A DNA stretch of 64,000 nucleotides, taken from assembly GCA_021783235.1 (NCBI GenBank), contig JAJXUD010000005.1:35364-99363 (forward strand), in the 5' to 3' direction. The notes below the pieces were generated by a model. The model saw only the letters and a list, made by a program, of their open reading frames with translations. It did no database searches and was not told where the DNA came from. How positions within the stretch are numbered: the stretch's first letter is position 1; each line of letters begins with the position of its first letter. Below are positions 17,896 to 26,168 of this stretch, one piece after another. The position numbers were made by a program, and so were the translations under genes. This DNA comes from Myxococcales bacterium (lineage in GTDB: Bacteria; Myxococcota; Myxococcia; Myxococcales; JAKAPL01).

Positions 17896-18324
17896 GTGAG
17901 AGCCCTCGGCCCGGCCTCGATCTTGCCCTTCCTCCTCGCCGTCGCCTGCTCGGGCGGCAGCCCGGGAGCGACTGGCGGGGGCTGCGTCGACGGCGGGAGC
18001 TGCCCCGCGATCTCCTGCGCCTGCGGCTCCGAGACGATCGACTCGTTCTGCCTCTGCGAGGGCGGCACCGGCCCGAACGGCTGCCTGCCCGGCGGCGTCT
18101 GCGCGACCCAGGCCGACTGCAGCTCGGTCTGCGCCCAGGCGGGCGGCGGCCCCTCGACGGACGGAGGGAGTTCGGGCGGCCAGGGCGGCAGCGGCGGCCA
18201 GCCCTGCTCGTCCAACGCGAGCTGCCCGAGCTACCCCTGCGGCTGCGACGGCGGCACGCAGAGCTTCCCGGGCGCCTGCCTCGCGGGAAGCTGCGCCACC
18301 ACCGCCAACTGCGGCCCCTGCTGA
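17896..18324 (+). CDS. Small Cys-rich lipoprotein
   Basis: 142 residues from GTG 17896, 7 bases after the aminotransferase stop. The signal peptide ends 'PFLLAVAC' (lipobox). The mature part has two similar Cys-rich units ('CPAISCACGSETIDSFC' and 'CPSYPCGCDGGTQSFPG') joined by a Gly/Ser linker, so it arose by internal duplication. There is no enzymatic motif. It is probably cotranscribed with the aminotransferase and converges on the MYXO-CTERM gene. Confidence 0.7.
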   Translation: MRALGPASILPFLLAVACSGGSPGATGGGCVDGGSCPAISCACGSETIDSFCLCEGGTGPNGCLPGGVCATQADCSSVCAQAGGGPSTDGGSSGGQGGSGGQPCSSNASCPSYPCGCDGGTQSFPGACLAGSCATTANCGPC

Positions 18325-18347
18325 CGGTTCCGGCGGGCGCTCGGCCT

Positions 18348-19556
18348 CTACGGCCGCGCCGCCCGCCTCCGCCGCGCCGCCACCAGCGCGACGGCGAGCA
18401 ACAGAATGGTCGGATCGGCGCCGCCAGTCGTGCAGCCACAGCCGCCGGCCGTCGACCGGACGCTCCCACCGTCCCCGCCGCCGGGCGAGAGGCCGCTGTC
18501 GGCGCGCGAGCCACCGGCATCGGCCGCGGCGCCCGCGTCCAGCGCCCGGCCGGCGTCGGCGACCGCGCCGGCGTCGCCAACCGCGCCCCCGTCGGCGGCT
18601 TCACCGGCGTCGCCGGCCGCCCCCGCGTCCGGGACCGCGCCCCCGTCGAGCGGCGCACCGGCGTCGAGCGTGGGGCCGGCGTCCGGCGGCCCCGCGTCGG
18701 GCGGCGGCGGGACCTCGCAGGCCGCTCCGCTCCAGCCCGGCGAGCAGGCGCAGGCGCCGCTCGAGTCGCAGCTCCCGTGGCCGCCGCAGCTCGTCGCGGC
18801 GTTGCAGTAGCTGCACGTCGGGTAGGCGTAGTAGTTCGGCGCGCACTGGTCGCAGGCGGCGCCCGCGAAGCCCTGGGAGCAGACGCAGCCAGCGCCGCCG
18901 CAGCTCCCGTGGCCGTTGCAGGTCGTGGCGGCGACGCACTGGGTGCAGTTCGGGTAGCCCGTGTATCCCGGCGCGCAGGTCGAGCAGTCGGTTCCGGCGT
19001 AGCCGGTGAAGCAGAGGCATCCGAACTGATTGCACGAGCCGTTGCCGTTGCAGCTCGTCGAGGCCTGGCAGTAGACGTTGCAGGAGGGGTAGCCGTAGTA
19101 GTTCGTCGCGCACTGGTCGCAGCTACCGCCACCGAGGCCGGGGTTGCAGTCGCAGCCGCCGTCGGGCGAGCAGACGCCCGCGTCGCTGCAGCTCGCGGGA
19201 CCGGTGCAGGGCCGGCAGTTGGGGTAGCCCGCGTAGCCCGGGGCGCAGGCATCGCACGTGCTCCCGGTGTAGCCGGGCTCGCAAGTGCAGGCGCCGGAGG
19301 CGTCGCAGCTCCCGTTGGGCGCGCAGGGGCACGGAACGCAGTTCGGGGCCGTGCCGTAGTAGTAGGGCGTCCAGCACTGGTCGCAGTAGGCCCCGCAGAT
19401 GCTCTGGGACACGCAGTAGCAGAGGCCGTTGCTGCAGTTGCCGTAGTTGCACTCGGCGCCGGTCGAGCAGGAGCCGCCGCCGCACTGCTGGGCGCGGGCC
19501 GGGGGCGACGCGAGGGTGAGCGAGAGGGCGAGGGCGGCGAGCGCGAGGGGCTTCAC
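18348..19556 (-). CDS. Secreted EGF/laminin-like repeat protein with MYXO-CTERM-type tail
   Basis: 402 residues from GTG 19556. The Sec signal peptide ends 'PPARA'. About seven EGF/laminin-like Cys-rich repeats follow, each with 'CAPGYTGYPNC' or 'CDQCAPNYYAYPTC' cores and 'CNGHGSC' elements. A 130-residue linker of 'DAG'-type repeats comes next. The C-terminus is 'GGCGCTTGG', a hydrophobic helix ('ILLLAVALVAA') and 'RRRRAARP', the pattern of MYXO-CTERM sorting tails that anchor proteins to the myxobacterial cell surface. The 5' end of this gene is duplicated at 21466-21534. The ORF track extends upstream only because the frame runs into the helicase remnant. Confidence 0.8.
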   Translation of the reverse strand: MKPLALAALALSLTLASPPARAQQCGGGSCSTGAECNYGNCSNGLCYCVSQSICGAYCDQCWTPYYYGTAPNCVPCPCAPNGSCDASGACTCEPGYTGSTCDACAPGYAGYPNCRPCTGPASCSDAGVCSPDGGCDCNPGLGGGSCDQCATNYYGYPSCNVYCQASTSCNGNGSCNQFGCLCFTGYAGTDCSTCAPGYTGYPNCTQCVAATTCNGHGSCGGAGCVCSQGFAGAACDQCAPNYYAYPTCSYCNAATSCGGHGSCDSSGACACSPGWSGAACEVPPPPDAGPPDAGPTLDAGAPLDGGAVPDAGAAGDAGEAADGGAVGDAGAVADAGRALDAGAAADAGGSRADSGLSPGGGDGGSVRSTAGGCGCTTGGADPTILLLAVALVAARRRRAARP

Positions 19557-19782
19557 GGGGCCTCCGAGGGGAAGCCCGGATTCTACCCCTCCCAGGGGAG
19601 GAGGGTCGACGGCGTGCCCACCGAGCAGAACCAGAGCTGGTGCATCGCCCGCGTCGCGGCGACGTGGAGCGCGCGGCGCGCCTCGTCGTCGCCGGGGTAG
19701 CTCGCCGCGTCGGCGTCGGGCACGATCACGTAGTCGAACTCGAGCCCCTTGGCCTCGGAGACCTCGCAGACGTCCACGCCCG
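19475..19782 (-). repeat. Downstream copy of a duplicated helicase-3'/MYXO-5' segment
   Basis: This ~308-base stretch matches 21466-21760 almost base for base from the MYXO-CTERM signal-peptide region through the helicase stop and its last ~66 codons. Similarity stops abruptly after 'GTCCACGCCCG'. The two copies bound a ~2-kb unit carrying lipoprotein A, as expected for a tandem duplication. Confidence 0.85.
19583..19777 (-). pseudogene. 3' remnant of the HelD-like helicase gene
   Basis: The reading frame reproduces the last ~64 residues of the helicase at 21561-23720 ('VDVCEVSEAKGLEFDYV' through 'STLLPWEG') with the same stop context. No helicase sequence lies upstream; instead unrelated sequence leads to lipoprotein A. 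It is therefore a truncated duplicate and not a gene, although the track shows a Met start created by the junction. Confidence 0.85.
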
Positions 19783-19877
19783 CGAGCCGAATCCTGTTCG
19801 CCCACGGAAAGTAGCCCCGTCGGATGCGAGCCCGCTACCGCGACAGTCTTTCGCTCGATCCGGTTGCCCGACGAGCT

Positions 19878-21194
19878 CTACCTACATTCCAGGCAGCCCG
19901 GCCCCCAGCCGTTCGGGCCGTAGTCGAAGCTGCAGCCGGGCTCGCAGTCACCACTGCAGCAGTCCGAGCCCTGCGCGCACGCGGCGCGGCGAGGCAGGCA
20001 GGCGACGCAGGCGCCGAAGCTCGGCATCCCGTCGAACACGACCCCGCAGCGAGTCCCGGCGGGGCAGGAGGAGGTCGCCGCCGAGGGATCGCAGACCGGC
20101 GCGCACGTCCCCCCGTCGAGCGCGCCCGGCACGCAGACCTGCCCCACCGGGCAGGCGCGCGAGAGGCTCGAGCGGGTCAGGTAGGGATCGGGGTCGCAGC
20201 GCCCCGAGGCGGTGCCACCCTGGAAGCAGTAGAGGGACGGCCCGAGGTACGTCCACATCGGCAGGCAGGTCCCCGCCCCGGCGTCGCCGACCTGGCAGGG
20301 CGCTCCGGCGTCGGCGCAGTTGGCGGGCTGGCAGTGACCCTGGAGGACAGAGGATGCCGCGCATGTCGCGTTGAGAGGACAATCGGCGTTACTGCCGCAA
20401 GGAAAGAGGCAGTGGGCGTCCCGTGGGCCCCCGACGCATTCGGCGGGACAACCACAGACAGCGGTAAGTGACGAGTATGAAGTCTGGCCCAGCGTGCAGT
20501 AGGAGAACTCAAAGGACGGGTGTTCCTGTACGCAGGCGCACTGACCGGCCTGATTGGCTGATGCCTCGACGCCGACGACCCCCCAAGAATTGCTGGGGGC
20601 TTGGGCGCCGGATGGGAGGTTCCCTGCGTAGGCCGCAAAGAGGCAGGCGGTCCACCCCCCGTCGAACTGAATCCCGCAACTCCCGCCGAATCCAGCGCAA
20701 GCGCCCCCTGGAGAGGGACAGATCACCTCGCAAGCTCCAATGGGAAAGTCGACGGGATCGGGTACGCAACTATCCCCAGGGGCGCAGGAGGACCCGCCGT
20801 CTGGCAGGAACAGGCATGCCTCCCCGGCCCCGGCGGTCTCGCAACAGACTGCGTCGCTCGCATACCTGCAGCAGCCAGGACCCTGGCCTGGTGTACAACA
20901 GTCACTGCCCGTCGGATCGCAGCCCGCCGTTCCACCGCCGGTCGAGGTGCCTCCGGTCGTCCCCCCGGAGGCACCGCCAACGCTACCTCCAGTGGTTCCG
21001 GCGGTCGAACTACCGTCCAGGCCACCCGCGGTGCTCGACGCTCCTTCAGTCGACCCCGTCGTCGAGCCACCGGAGTTGCTCGCGCCCGAGGATCCGGCCC
21101 GAGCACTCCCGGAGTCTGGCGCCTCGGAGACGGCCCGCAGGCAACCGATCGCTCCCCAGGCGAGGACCCACTCCACGAGCAGGGCGCGTCGCAT
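19878..21194 (-). CDS. Cys-rich lipoprotein (copy A of a duplicated pair)
   Basis: 438 residues. The signal ends 'AWGAIGC' followed by 'LRAVSE', then a ~90-residue Ser/Gly/Thr linker and a ~300-residue domain with many disulfide-type motifs ('DCCTPGQGPGCC', 'CGSNADCPLNATC', 'CPAGTRCGVV') ending 'CSFDYGPNGWGPGCLECR'. It is paralogous to 23862-25175: linker, Cys spacing and the C-terminal segment are shared, but the middle has diverged, so the duplication is not recent. No catalytic motif was seen. The gene begins 2 bases after the stop of a short upstream coding remnant. Codon use and composition in 20400-21000 are less GC-rich than the surroundings. Confidence 0.8.
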   Translation of the reverse strand: MRRALLVEWVLAWGAIGCLRAVSEAPDSGSARAGSSGASNSGGSTTGSTEGASSTAGGLDGSSTAGTTGGSVGGASGGTTGGTSTGGGTAGCDPTGSDCCTPGQGPGCCRYASDAVCCETAGAGEACLFLPDGGSSCAPGDSCVPDPVDFPIGACEVICPSPGGACAGFGGSCGIQFDGGWTACLFAAYAGNLPSGAQAPSNSWGVVGVEASANQAGQCACVQEHPSFEFSYCTLGQTSYSSLTAVCGCPAECVGGPRDAHCLFPCGSNADCPLNATCAASSVLQGHCQPANCADAGAPCQVGDAGAGTCLPMWTYLGPSLYCFQGGTASGRCDPDPYLTRSSLSRACPVGQVCVPGALDGGTCAPVCDPSAATSSCPAGTRCGVVFDGMPSFGACVACLPRRAACAQGSDCCSGDCEPGCSFDYGPNGWGPGCLECR

Positions 21195-21195
21195 C

Positions 21196-21312
21196 TCAGC
21201 GGCCCATCAGCCCGTAGACGTGAACGACGGGGTTTGCCCCCGTGCTCGAGATCGCAGGGTTCGAGCGGAAGCTGATGCCCGAAGGAAGCGCGGGTAGCCC
21301 TTCCCACCCTCC
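21196..21312 (-). pseudogene. Short PQQ-propeller-like C-terminal remnant
   Basis: The frame ending in TGA at 21196 encodes 'FRSNPAISSTGANPVVHVYG', which looks like one blade of a PQQ/quinoprotein-type beta-propeller. It has no start of its own and is preceded by unrelated sequence. A longer quinoprotein-like fragment occupies the equivalent place upstream of lipoprotein B (25300-25497), so both may derive from the same lost upstream gene. Assignment is tentative. Confidence 0.35.
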
Positions 21313-21465
21313 CCGCGCTCGCCCCCCTCGCGCTTTCACCGCCCTCACCCTTGCGCCGCGAACGCTCGTCATCGGTCTCTTCGACCCGCAACTCCTGGGC
21401 CCCGAAGAGCTACCTTCCCGATCCCCACGAGGGGCGATGACCGTCGATTCGATCCACTCCCCGCG

Positions 21466-21534
21466 CCGCCGCACTGCTGGGCGCGGGTCGGCGGCGACGG
21501 AGAGGGCGAGGACGGCGAGCGCGAGCGGCTTCAC
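21466..21534 (-). pseudogene. Signal-peptide remnant of the MYXO-CTERM gene
   Basis: From GTG 21534 the frame reads 'KPLALAVLALSVAADP', matching the start of the MYXO-CTERM gene at 19556 ('KPLALAALALSLTLASP'). Alignment continues at nucleotide level through 'CGCGCCCAGCAGTGCGGCGGC' but with small deletions that shift the frame, and nothing beyond this is kept. It is the truncated upstream copy from the tandem duplication. The surrounding interval 21195-21560 otherwise holds no gene. Confidence 0.75.
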
Positions 21535-21560
21535 GGGACCTCCGAGGGGAAGCCCGGATT

Positions 21561-23720
21561 CTACCCCTCCCAGGGGAGGAGGGTCGACGGCGTGCCCACC
21601 GAGCAGAACCAGAGCTGGTGCATCGCCCGCGTCGCGGCGACGTGGAGCGCGCGGCGCGCCTCGTCGTCGCCGGGGTAGCTCGCCGCGTCGGCGTCGGGCA
21701 CGATCACGTAGTCGAACTCGAGCCCTTTGGCCTCGGAGACCTCGCAGACGTCCACGCCCGGGGCGAAGCTGAACTCGCCCTGCCGCACGAGCCGCGCCCG
21801 GGGCAGGTGCGCGAGGGCCTTCGCCCAGCGCGCCGCGCCGGACGCGCCGCGGGTCAGCACGGCCACCGAGGCCTCGGGCTCGCGCAGCACGAGATCGCCC
21901 ACGGCGTCCTGGAGGAAGAGGGTCGCGCTCCCCTCGTTCGGGAAGCGGTGCCAGCCGACCGGCCCCCCCGGCCGCCCCGCGGTGGCGGGCTGCGCCGGGG
22001 CGAGCGGCCCCAGGACCGCGTTCGCGACCCTCGCGATGGGCGCGGGGCAGCGGTAGCTCGTCGCGAGCGTCCGCCGCGGCGCCTCTGGGACGCCGAGGTC
22101 GGCGAGCGCGGCGTCCCAGCCGGCGAAGCCGCCGGCCGAGGTGCGCTGCACGTCGTCGCCGGCCACCGTGACGGCGCCGCCTCCCCGCAGCGCCTGCCGC
22201 AGCGCCGAGAGCTCGAACGGCCCGAGCTCCTGCGCCTCGTCGATCACGAGGTGGGCGCAGCTCCGCACCCCGGCGCCTCGCGTGCGCCGCCAGAGCTCGA
22301 GCAGGAGCGCGTCGTCCTCCTCGTCGAGCGTCTGGCCGAGCTCCTCGGGGCTCCCGTCGTCCAGCGACTTGCCGTCCAGGGTCGCGAGCCGGTCGTCGTC
22401 GACGAGGCCCCGCAGCCTCGCCTCGGTGGGGACGTCGAGCTGCCGCATCGTCCGCTGAACGGTCTCGTCCACGGCGTAGGCCGGCACCTCGCCACCCGAG
22501 CGCACGACCACCTCGGTGAGAAAGCGACGGTCGGTGAGCAGCTCGCCGCGCAGCCGCGCGAGCGAGGGCAGCGGCTGGAAGGGGCGGTGGCGCAGCCACT
22601 CGGGCAAGAGCTCGAAGAGCGCGCGGCTCCGCTTGAGCCGGGCGACCCCGCTGGGGGCGTCGTCGAGGCTCCGGCGGGGCAGGTCGGGAAGGAGCCGCAG
22701 GACCTCTCGGCGGGCCCAGCCGCGGAAGGTCAGCACCTCGGCCGCGCCGAGGCCGAGCGGCGCGAGGAGCCGCCGCGAGAGCTTCGCGAGCCCGGGCTCG
22801 GGCACCACGACGAGCAGCCGCTTCGGCGAGAGCCGCTCCGGGTGGGCGTACGAGAGCGCCGCGAGCCGGTGGAGCGCCACCGTCGTCTTGCCGCTCCCCG
22901 CGCTGCCGAGGACGAGCAGGGGGCCGTCGCCGTGGGCGTGGACGATGTCGAACTGGACCTTGTCGAGGAGCGCGGCGATGTCGGGGCCGCGCCCCCGCTC
23001 CGCCCGCCCGACGCCGAGGCCGAGCTTGCCGCGCTCGGCGCTCCCCGCGCCGCCCGAGAGCGCGCCCGCGCCGTGGCGCCGCCAGCCATCGGGCCCGAGC
23101 TCGAGCAGCCCCGTGGCCGCGTGGATCGCGCGCAGCTTCCCGTCCGCGATGACGAGGATCCGCCGCAGCTCGACGACGCCCTCGGCCCGGCGGGCGGGCA
23201 GCTCCTCGTCGTAGGCGTCGCCCTCGCGGTAGCGGTAGAAGATCTGCGAGAGCGGCGCGTTGCGCCAGTCGATGACGCGCAGCCCCTCGCGCGAATCGAG
23301 CAGCGCGACGTGGCCGAGCAGGTAGTCCTTCGCGACGCCGTCCTCCCGCAGCCGCAGGTGGGCGAAGTAGGGGCAGGCGCGATCGGGCAGGGGGCCGCTG
23401 CGCCGCCGCTCCTCCAGCGCGCGGACCACGTGGAGCTGGTCGAGCAGGGCGGGCAGGTCGTCGGGCCGCGCGCTCGTCGCCTCGTCGCGCAGATCGACGA
23501 GCCGCGCGCGCGAGTCGCCCTGCGTCCGGCCCGAGGAGAGCTCCTCCAGCCGGCGGCGCAGCCGCGCGAGCAGCGCCTCCTCCTCGGCGACCACGGCCAG
23601 CCCCTCGGCATCCAGCCCGAAAGTGGCGGGGGGCTCGCTCCCCCGAGAACCCAGGGGGGGCTCCGGCGGCTCCGCGGTCTGCGTCGCGTCGTCTGGGCTC
23701 ACCATCGGGGCCGGCATCAT
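21561..23720 (-). CDS. HelD-like superfamily 1 helicase/ATPase
   Basis: 719 residues. Walker A 'LGSAGSGKTTVALHRLA' is at about 270-285. A Walker B 'LVIDEAQELGPFE', motif III-like 'TVAGDDVQRT', 'SYRCP' and the C-terminal 'EAKGLEFDYVIVPD' and 'HVAATRAMHQL' motifs follow. The N-terminal ~230 residues include a coiled coil and 'VIDWRNAPLSQIFYRY', typical of HelD proteins, which remove RNA polymerase from DNA, rather than UvrD repair helicases. The start ATG 23720 (or the nearby ATG of MVSP) is uncertain. It lies between lipoprotein B and a truncated MYXO gene; its last ~64 codons are duplicated at 19583-19777. Confidence 0.8.
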   Translation of the reverse strand: MMPAPMVSPDDATQTAEPPEPPLGSRGSEPPATFGLDAEGLAVVAEEEALLARLRRRLEELSSGRTQGDSRARLVDLRDEATSARPDDLPALLDQLHVVRALEERRRSGPLPDRACPYFAHLRLREDGVAKDYLLGHVALLDSREGLRVIDWRNAPLSQIFYRYREGDAYDEELPARRAEGVVELRRILVIADGKLRAIHAATGLLELGPDGWRRHGAGALSGGAGSAERGKLGLGVGRAERGRGPDIAALLDKVQFDIVHAHGDGPLLVLGSAGSGKTTVALHRLAALSYAHPERLSPKRLLVVVPEPGLAKLSRRLLAPLGLGAAEVLTFRGWARREVLRLLPDLPRRSLDDAPSGVARLKRSRALFELLPEWLRHRPFQPLPSLARLRGELLTDRRFLTEVVVRSGGEVPAYAVDETVQRTMRQLDVPTEARLRGLVDDDRLATLDGKSLDDGSPEELGQTLDEEDDALLLELWRRTRGAGVRSCAHLVIDEAQELGPFELSALRQALRGGGAVTVAGDDVQRTSAGGFAGWDAALADLGVPEAPRRTLATSYRCPAPIARVANAVLGPLAPAQPATAGRPGGPVGWHRFPNEGSATLFLQDAVGDLVLREPEASVAVLTRGASGAARWAKALAHLPRARLVRQGEFSFAPGVDVCEVSEAKGLEFDYVIVPDADAASYPGDDEARRALHVAATRAMHQLWFCSVGTPSTLLPWEG

Positions 23721-23861
23721 ACCGAAGGAAACCGCCGGCGCGAGGGCAGGGTTCCCGACCGACGCACCGCGGGAGCCCGGGTGGGGGGCCCACGAGTTCG
23801 GGACCTCGTCGCGCCAGGCCCGCTGGATGGAGCCGAATCCCGCCGAGACGCGAACGGCCGC

Positions 23862-25175
23862 CTACCGGCACTCCATGCAGCCCTGCCCCCAGCCGTTCTG
23901 CGTGTAGTCGAAGCTGCATCCCGGCTCGCAGTCGCCGCCGCAGCAGTCGGAATTCTGGCTGCACTGGGCCCGGCGGGGAAGGCACGCGACGCAGGCGCCG
24001 AAGGAGGGCAGGCCGTCCATCACGACGCCGCAGCGGGTCCCCGGCGGGCAGCCGGGATTCGACGACGTCGGGTCGCAGACCGGCGCGCAGCTGCCGCCGT
24101 CCATCCCGTCGTTCGGCACGCAGAACTGCCCCACCGGGCAAGCCTCGTCGAGGTGGGCGCGGGTCAGCAGGGGATCGGTGCTGCAGCTTCCACTGGCCGT
24201 CCCTCCGAACGAACAGAAGAGCGACGGGCCAGTGTACATCCACATCGGCAGGCAGGTCCCCGGGCCGGCGTCCGGGACGTCACAGGACGCGCCCGCGTCC
24301 TGGCAAAACACGGGGGCGCAGCCGGCACTCGGGCAGCAGGACCCGGGGCTTGGGGTGCAGGCAGCGTTCAGCGGGCAGTCGACGTTGGAGCCGCAAGGGA
24401 GTTCGCAATACGCGTGACGCCAGGTTCCCAGGCACCAGGCGGGGCACCCGCACTGGGCGATCCCCTTGCTGAGGTCGGCGTCGTCGTGCCCTTCGCAGGG
24501 CGCGAACTCGAAAGTCGGGTGATTGGCCACGCAGCTACCCCAATCCCCCGATGCGCTCCCCACGACCCCCCAACCATAGCCGGGGTCGTTCGTCGCGGTC
24601 AGACCGTAGGTTGCCTCCACGCAAAACTCCAGACCGCCGTCGTACGAAAAGCCACACGAAGCGCTGCTCGTGCTTGTATCTGGGTATGAACATGGCCTCT
24701 CGCAGAGCCCAGAAGGGAAGCCGAACGGGTCGGCGACGCATTCTTCCCCGGCGGCGCAGGTCGATCCACAGGTCGTGACCGTGCAGGGGGACCCCGCCGC
24801 CATCCCCGTCCGGCAACAGACGGCTTGACCAGGCAAGCAGCAGCCAGGCATGCAGCAAGCTCCGTCGATCGCGCAGCCGCCGTCGGCGACTCCGTTCCCG
24901 GCGGCGGGTCCCGCGTCCGCCGCGGGGGGACAGCCGTTCGAGCCCACCCCCGAGGAAGGCGTCCCGCCATCGGAGCCGCTCCCTCCTCCAGTGGCTCCAC
25001 CGGTTGCTCCCGCCCCGGTCGATGACCCAGCGAGAGTGCCGCCGCTCCCTGAACCTCCCTCTGTCGACGCCGAGATTCCGCCGCTCGAGCTGGCAGCTCC
25101 CTCCGAGACGGCGCGGAGGCAGCCGCTCGCGATGAAGACTGCCAGCATGGCTGGCAGCCGAGGACGAGAGAGCAC
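23862..25175 (-). CDS. Cys-rich lipoprotein (copy B of a duplicated pair)
   Basis: 437 residues from GTG 25175, a start chosen because it gives a compact signal ('SRPRLPAMLAVFIASGC') and nearly the same length as copy A. 'CLRAVSE' right after the lipid-attachment Cys and the C-terminal 'CSFDYTQNGWGQGCMECR' are shared with copy A. A Ser/Gly linker precedes a Cys-rich domain ('CCMPGCCLPGQAVCC', 'CGSNVDCPLNAAC', 'CPPGTRCGVV'). Function is unknown; likely an outer-membrane or surface protein. It lies 141 bases upstream of the helicase gene in the same direction. Confidence 0.78.
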   Translation of the reverse strand: MLSRPRLPAMLAVFIASGCLRAVSEGAASSSGGISASTEGGSGSGGTLAGSSTGAGATGGATGGGSGSDGGTPSSGVGSNGCPPAADAGPAAGNGVADGGCAIDGACCMPGCCLPGQAVCCRTGMAAGSPCTVTTCGSTCAAGEECVADPFGFPSGLCERPCSYPDTSTSSASCGFSYDGGLEFCVEATYGLTATNDPGYGWGVVGSASGDWGSCVANHPTFEFAPCEGHDDADLSKGIAQCGCPAWCLGTWRHAYCELPCGSNVDCPLNAACTPSPGSCCPSAGCAPVFCQDAGASCDVPDAGPGTCLPMWMYTGPSLFCSFGGTASGSCSTDPLLTRAHLDEACPVGQFCVPNDGMDGGSCAPVCDPTSSNPGCPPGTRCGVVMDGLPSFGACVACLPRRAQCSQNSDCCGGDCEPGCSFDYTQNGWGQGCMECR

Positions 25176-25299
25176 GATCAACGCCCCTTCCGGCCGTGAC
25201 ATGTACCAGCGGCCCGTAGACGCCGCCTCCTGTCGTCGGGAACGAAGGGCTCGCGCAGGTCCCGCTGCCACCCCCTCCCCCGGTCGGATTCTCCACGGC

Positions 25300-25497
25300 C
25301 CGTGCAGAACATCCCGAACTTAGAGAGGCTCGACGCGCCGTAGGCGAAGAGCCAGCCGTGGTAGGGGTTGCTGTCCGCGTAGCTGCCGAAGGCCAGGTAG
25401 AGGATTCCGTGGTCGAGCAGGAGCGCCGGCCGCTGCATCTGGTGGGTCGGCGAGGAGGTGACGCTGGTCGAGCCGTAGCCCACCTCCCGGAGCGTAC
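25300..25497 (-). pseudogene. Quinoprotein-like (PQQ beta-propeller) fragment
   Basis: The minus strand reads 'GYGSTSVTSSPTHQMQRPAL' and 'FGSYADSNPYHGWLFAY', the substrate/propeller segment found in secreted PQQ-domain proteins ('QRPALLL..G..Y.AFGS..D..PYHGW'). Upstream the frame runs straight into the 42-bp repeat array, and downstream it loses similarity after 'KFGMFCT'. A broken gene truncated at the array boundary is the simplest reading. Confidence 0.6.
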
Positions 25498-25511
25498 GTG
25501 TGGAGGTCGCG

Positions 25512-26030
25512 GTCGTCAAAGCGCTCATCACGACCTCGAAAAGCCTTTTCAGGGTCGTCATCACGCTCATCACGACCTCGAGAGGCCTTTTCGGGGTCGT
25601 CATCTCGCTCATCGCGACCTCGAGAAGCCTTCTCGGGGTCGTCATCTCGCTCATCACGACCTCGAGAAGCCTTCTCGCGGTCGTCATCTCGCTCATCACG
25701 ACCTCGATGAGCCTTCTCGCGGTCGTCATCTCGCTCATCACGACCTCGAGAAGCCTTCTCGGGGTCGTCATCTCGCTCATCACGACCTCGAAAAGCCTTC
25801 TCGCGGTCGTCATCTCGCTCATCACGACCTCGATGAGCCTTCTCGCGGTCGTCATCTCGCTCATCAAGACCTCGATGAGCCTTCTCGAGGTCTTCATCAC
25901 GCTCATCACGACCTCGAGAAGCCTCTTCGCGGTCGTCCTCGCGCTCATCACGACCTCGAGAAGCCTCTTCGCGGTCGTCCTCGCGCTCGTCACGGGCCCG
26001 CTGAGCCCTCTCGCGGTCGTCCTCGCGCCT
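25512..26030. repeat. Array of about twelve 42-bp hairpin-containing tandem repeats
   Basis: The unit is CTCATCACGACCTCGAGAAG followed by CCTTCTCGCGGTCGTCATCTCG. Each unit contains a near-perfect inverted repeat: ACGACCTCGAGAAGG against CCTTCTCGCGGTCGT, with one mismatch. Units abut with no unique spacers. Because 42 is a multiple of three, three frames stay open: plus-strand 'VVISLITTSRSLLA', a second plus frame 'AHHDLEKPSRGRHL', and minus-strand 'MTTARRLLEVVMSE'. Units at the ends are more degenerate. Function is unknown: structured RNA or DNA, a repeat protein, or a recombination relic are all possible. Confidence 0.85.
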
Positions 26031-26168
26031 CTCCGGCCGCCGAAGGCCCCGAACACGCCCGGGAAAGTCGCGATCGAGCCCCCGACGTCACTTTTCTCGC
26101 CGCACTTTCGCGGCCTCCTGGCCCCCATGGAGGTGAAGGGCGCGGACAGGCCCGGAAAGGAGGTGACG

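Noticed and set aside
19583-19777. 64-residue protein-coding gene
   Set aside because: It is an exact copy of the helicase C-terminus whose Met arises internally; treated as a pseudogene.
21618-24689. 1023-residue plus-strand ORF
   Set aside because: Antisense shadow of the HelD-like helicase and lipoprotein B; no conserved motif.
25512-26030. CRISPR array
   Set aside because: Units are contiguous with a fixed 42-bp period, have no unique spacers, stay open in several frames, and no cas gene is present.
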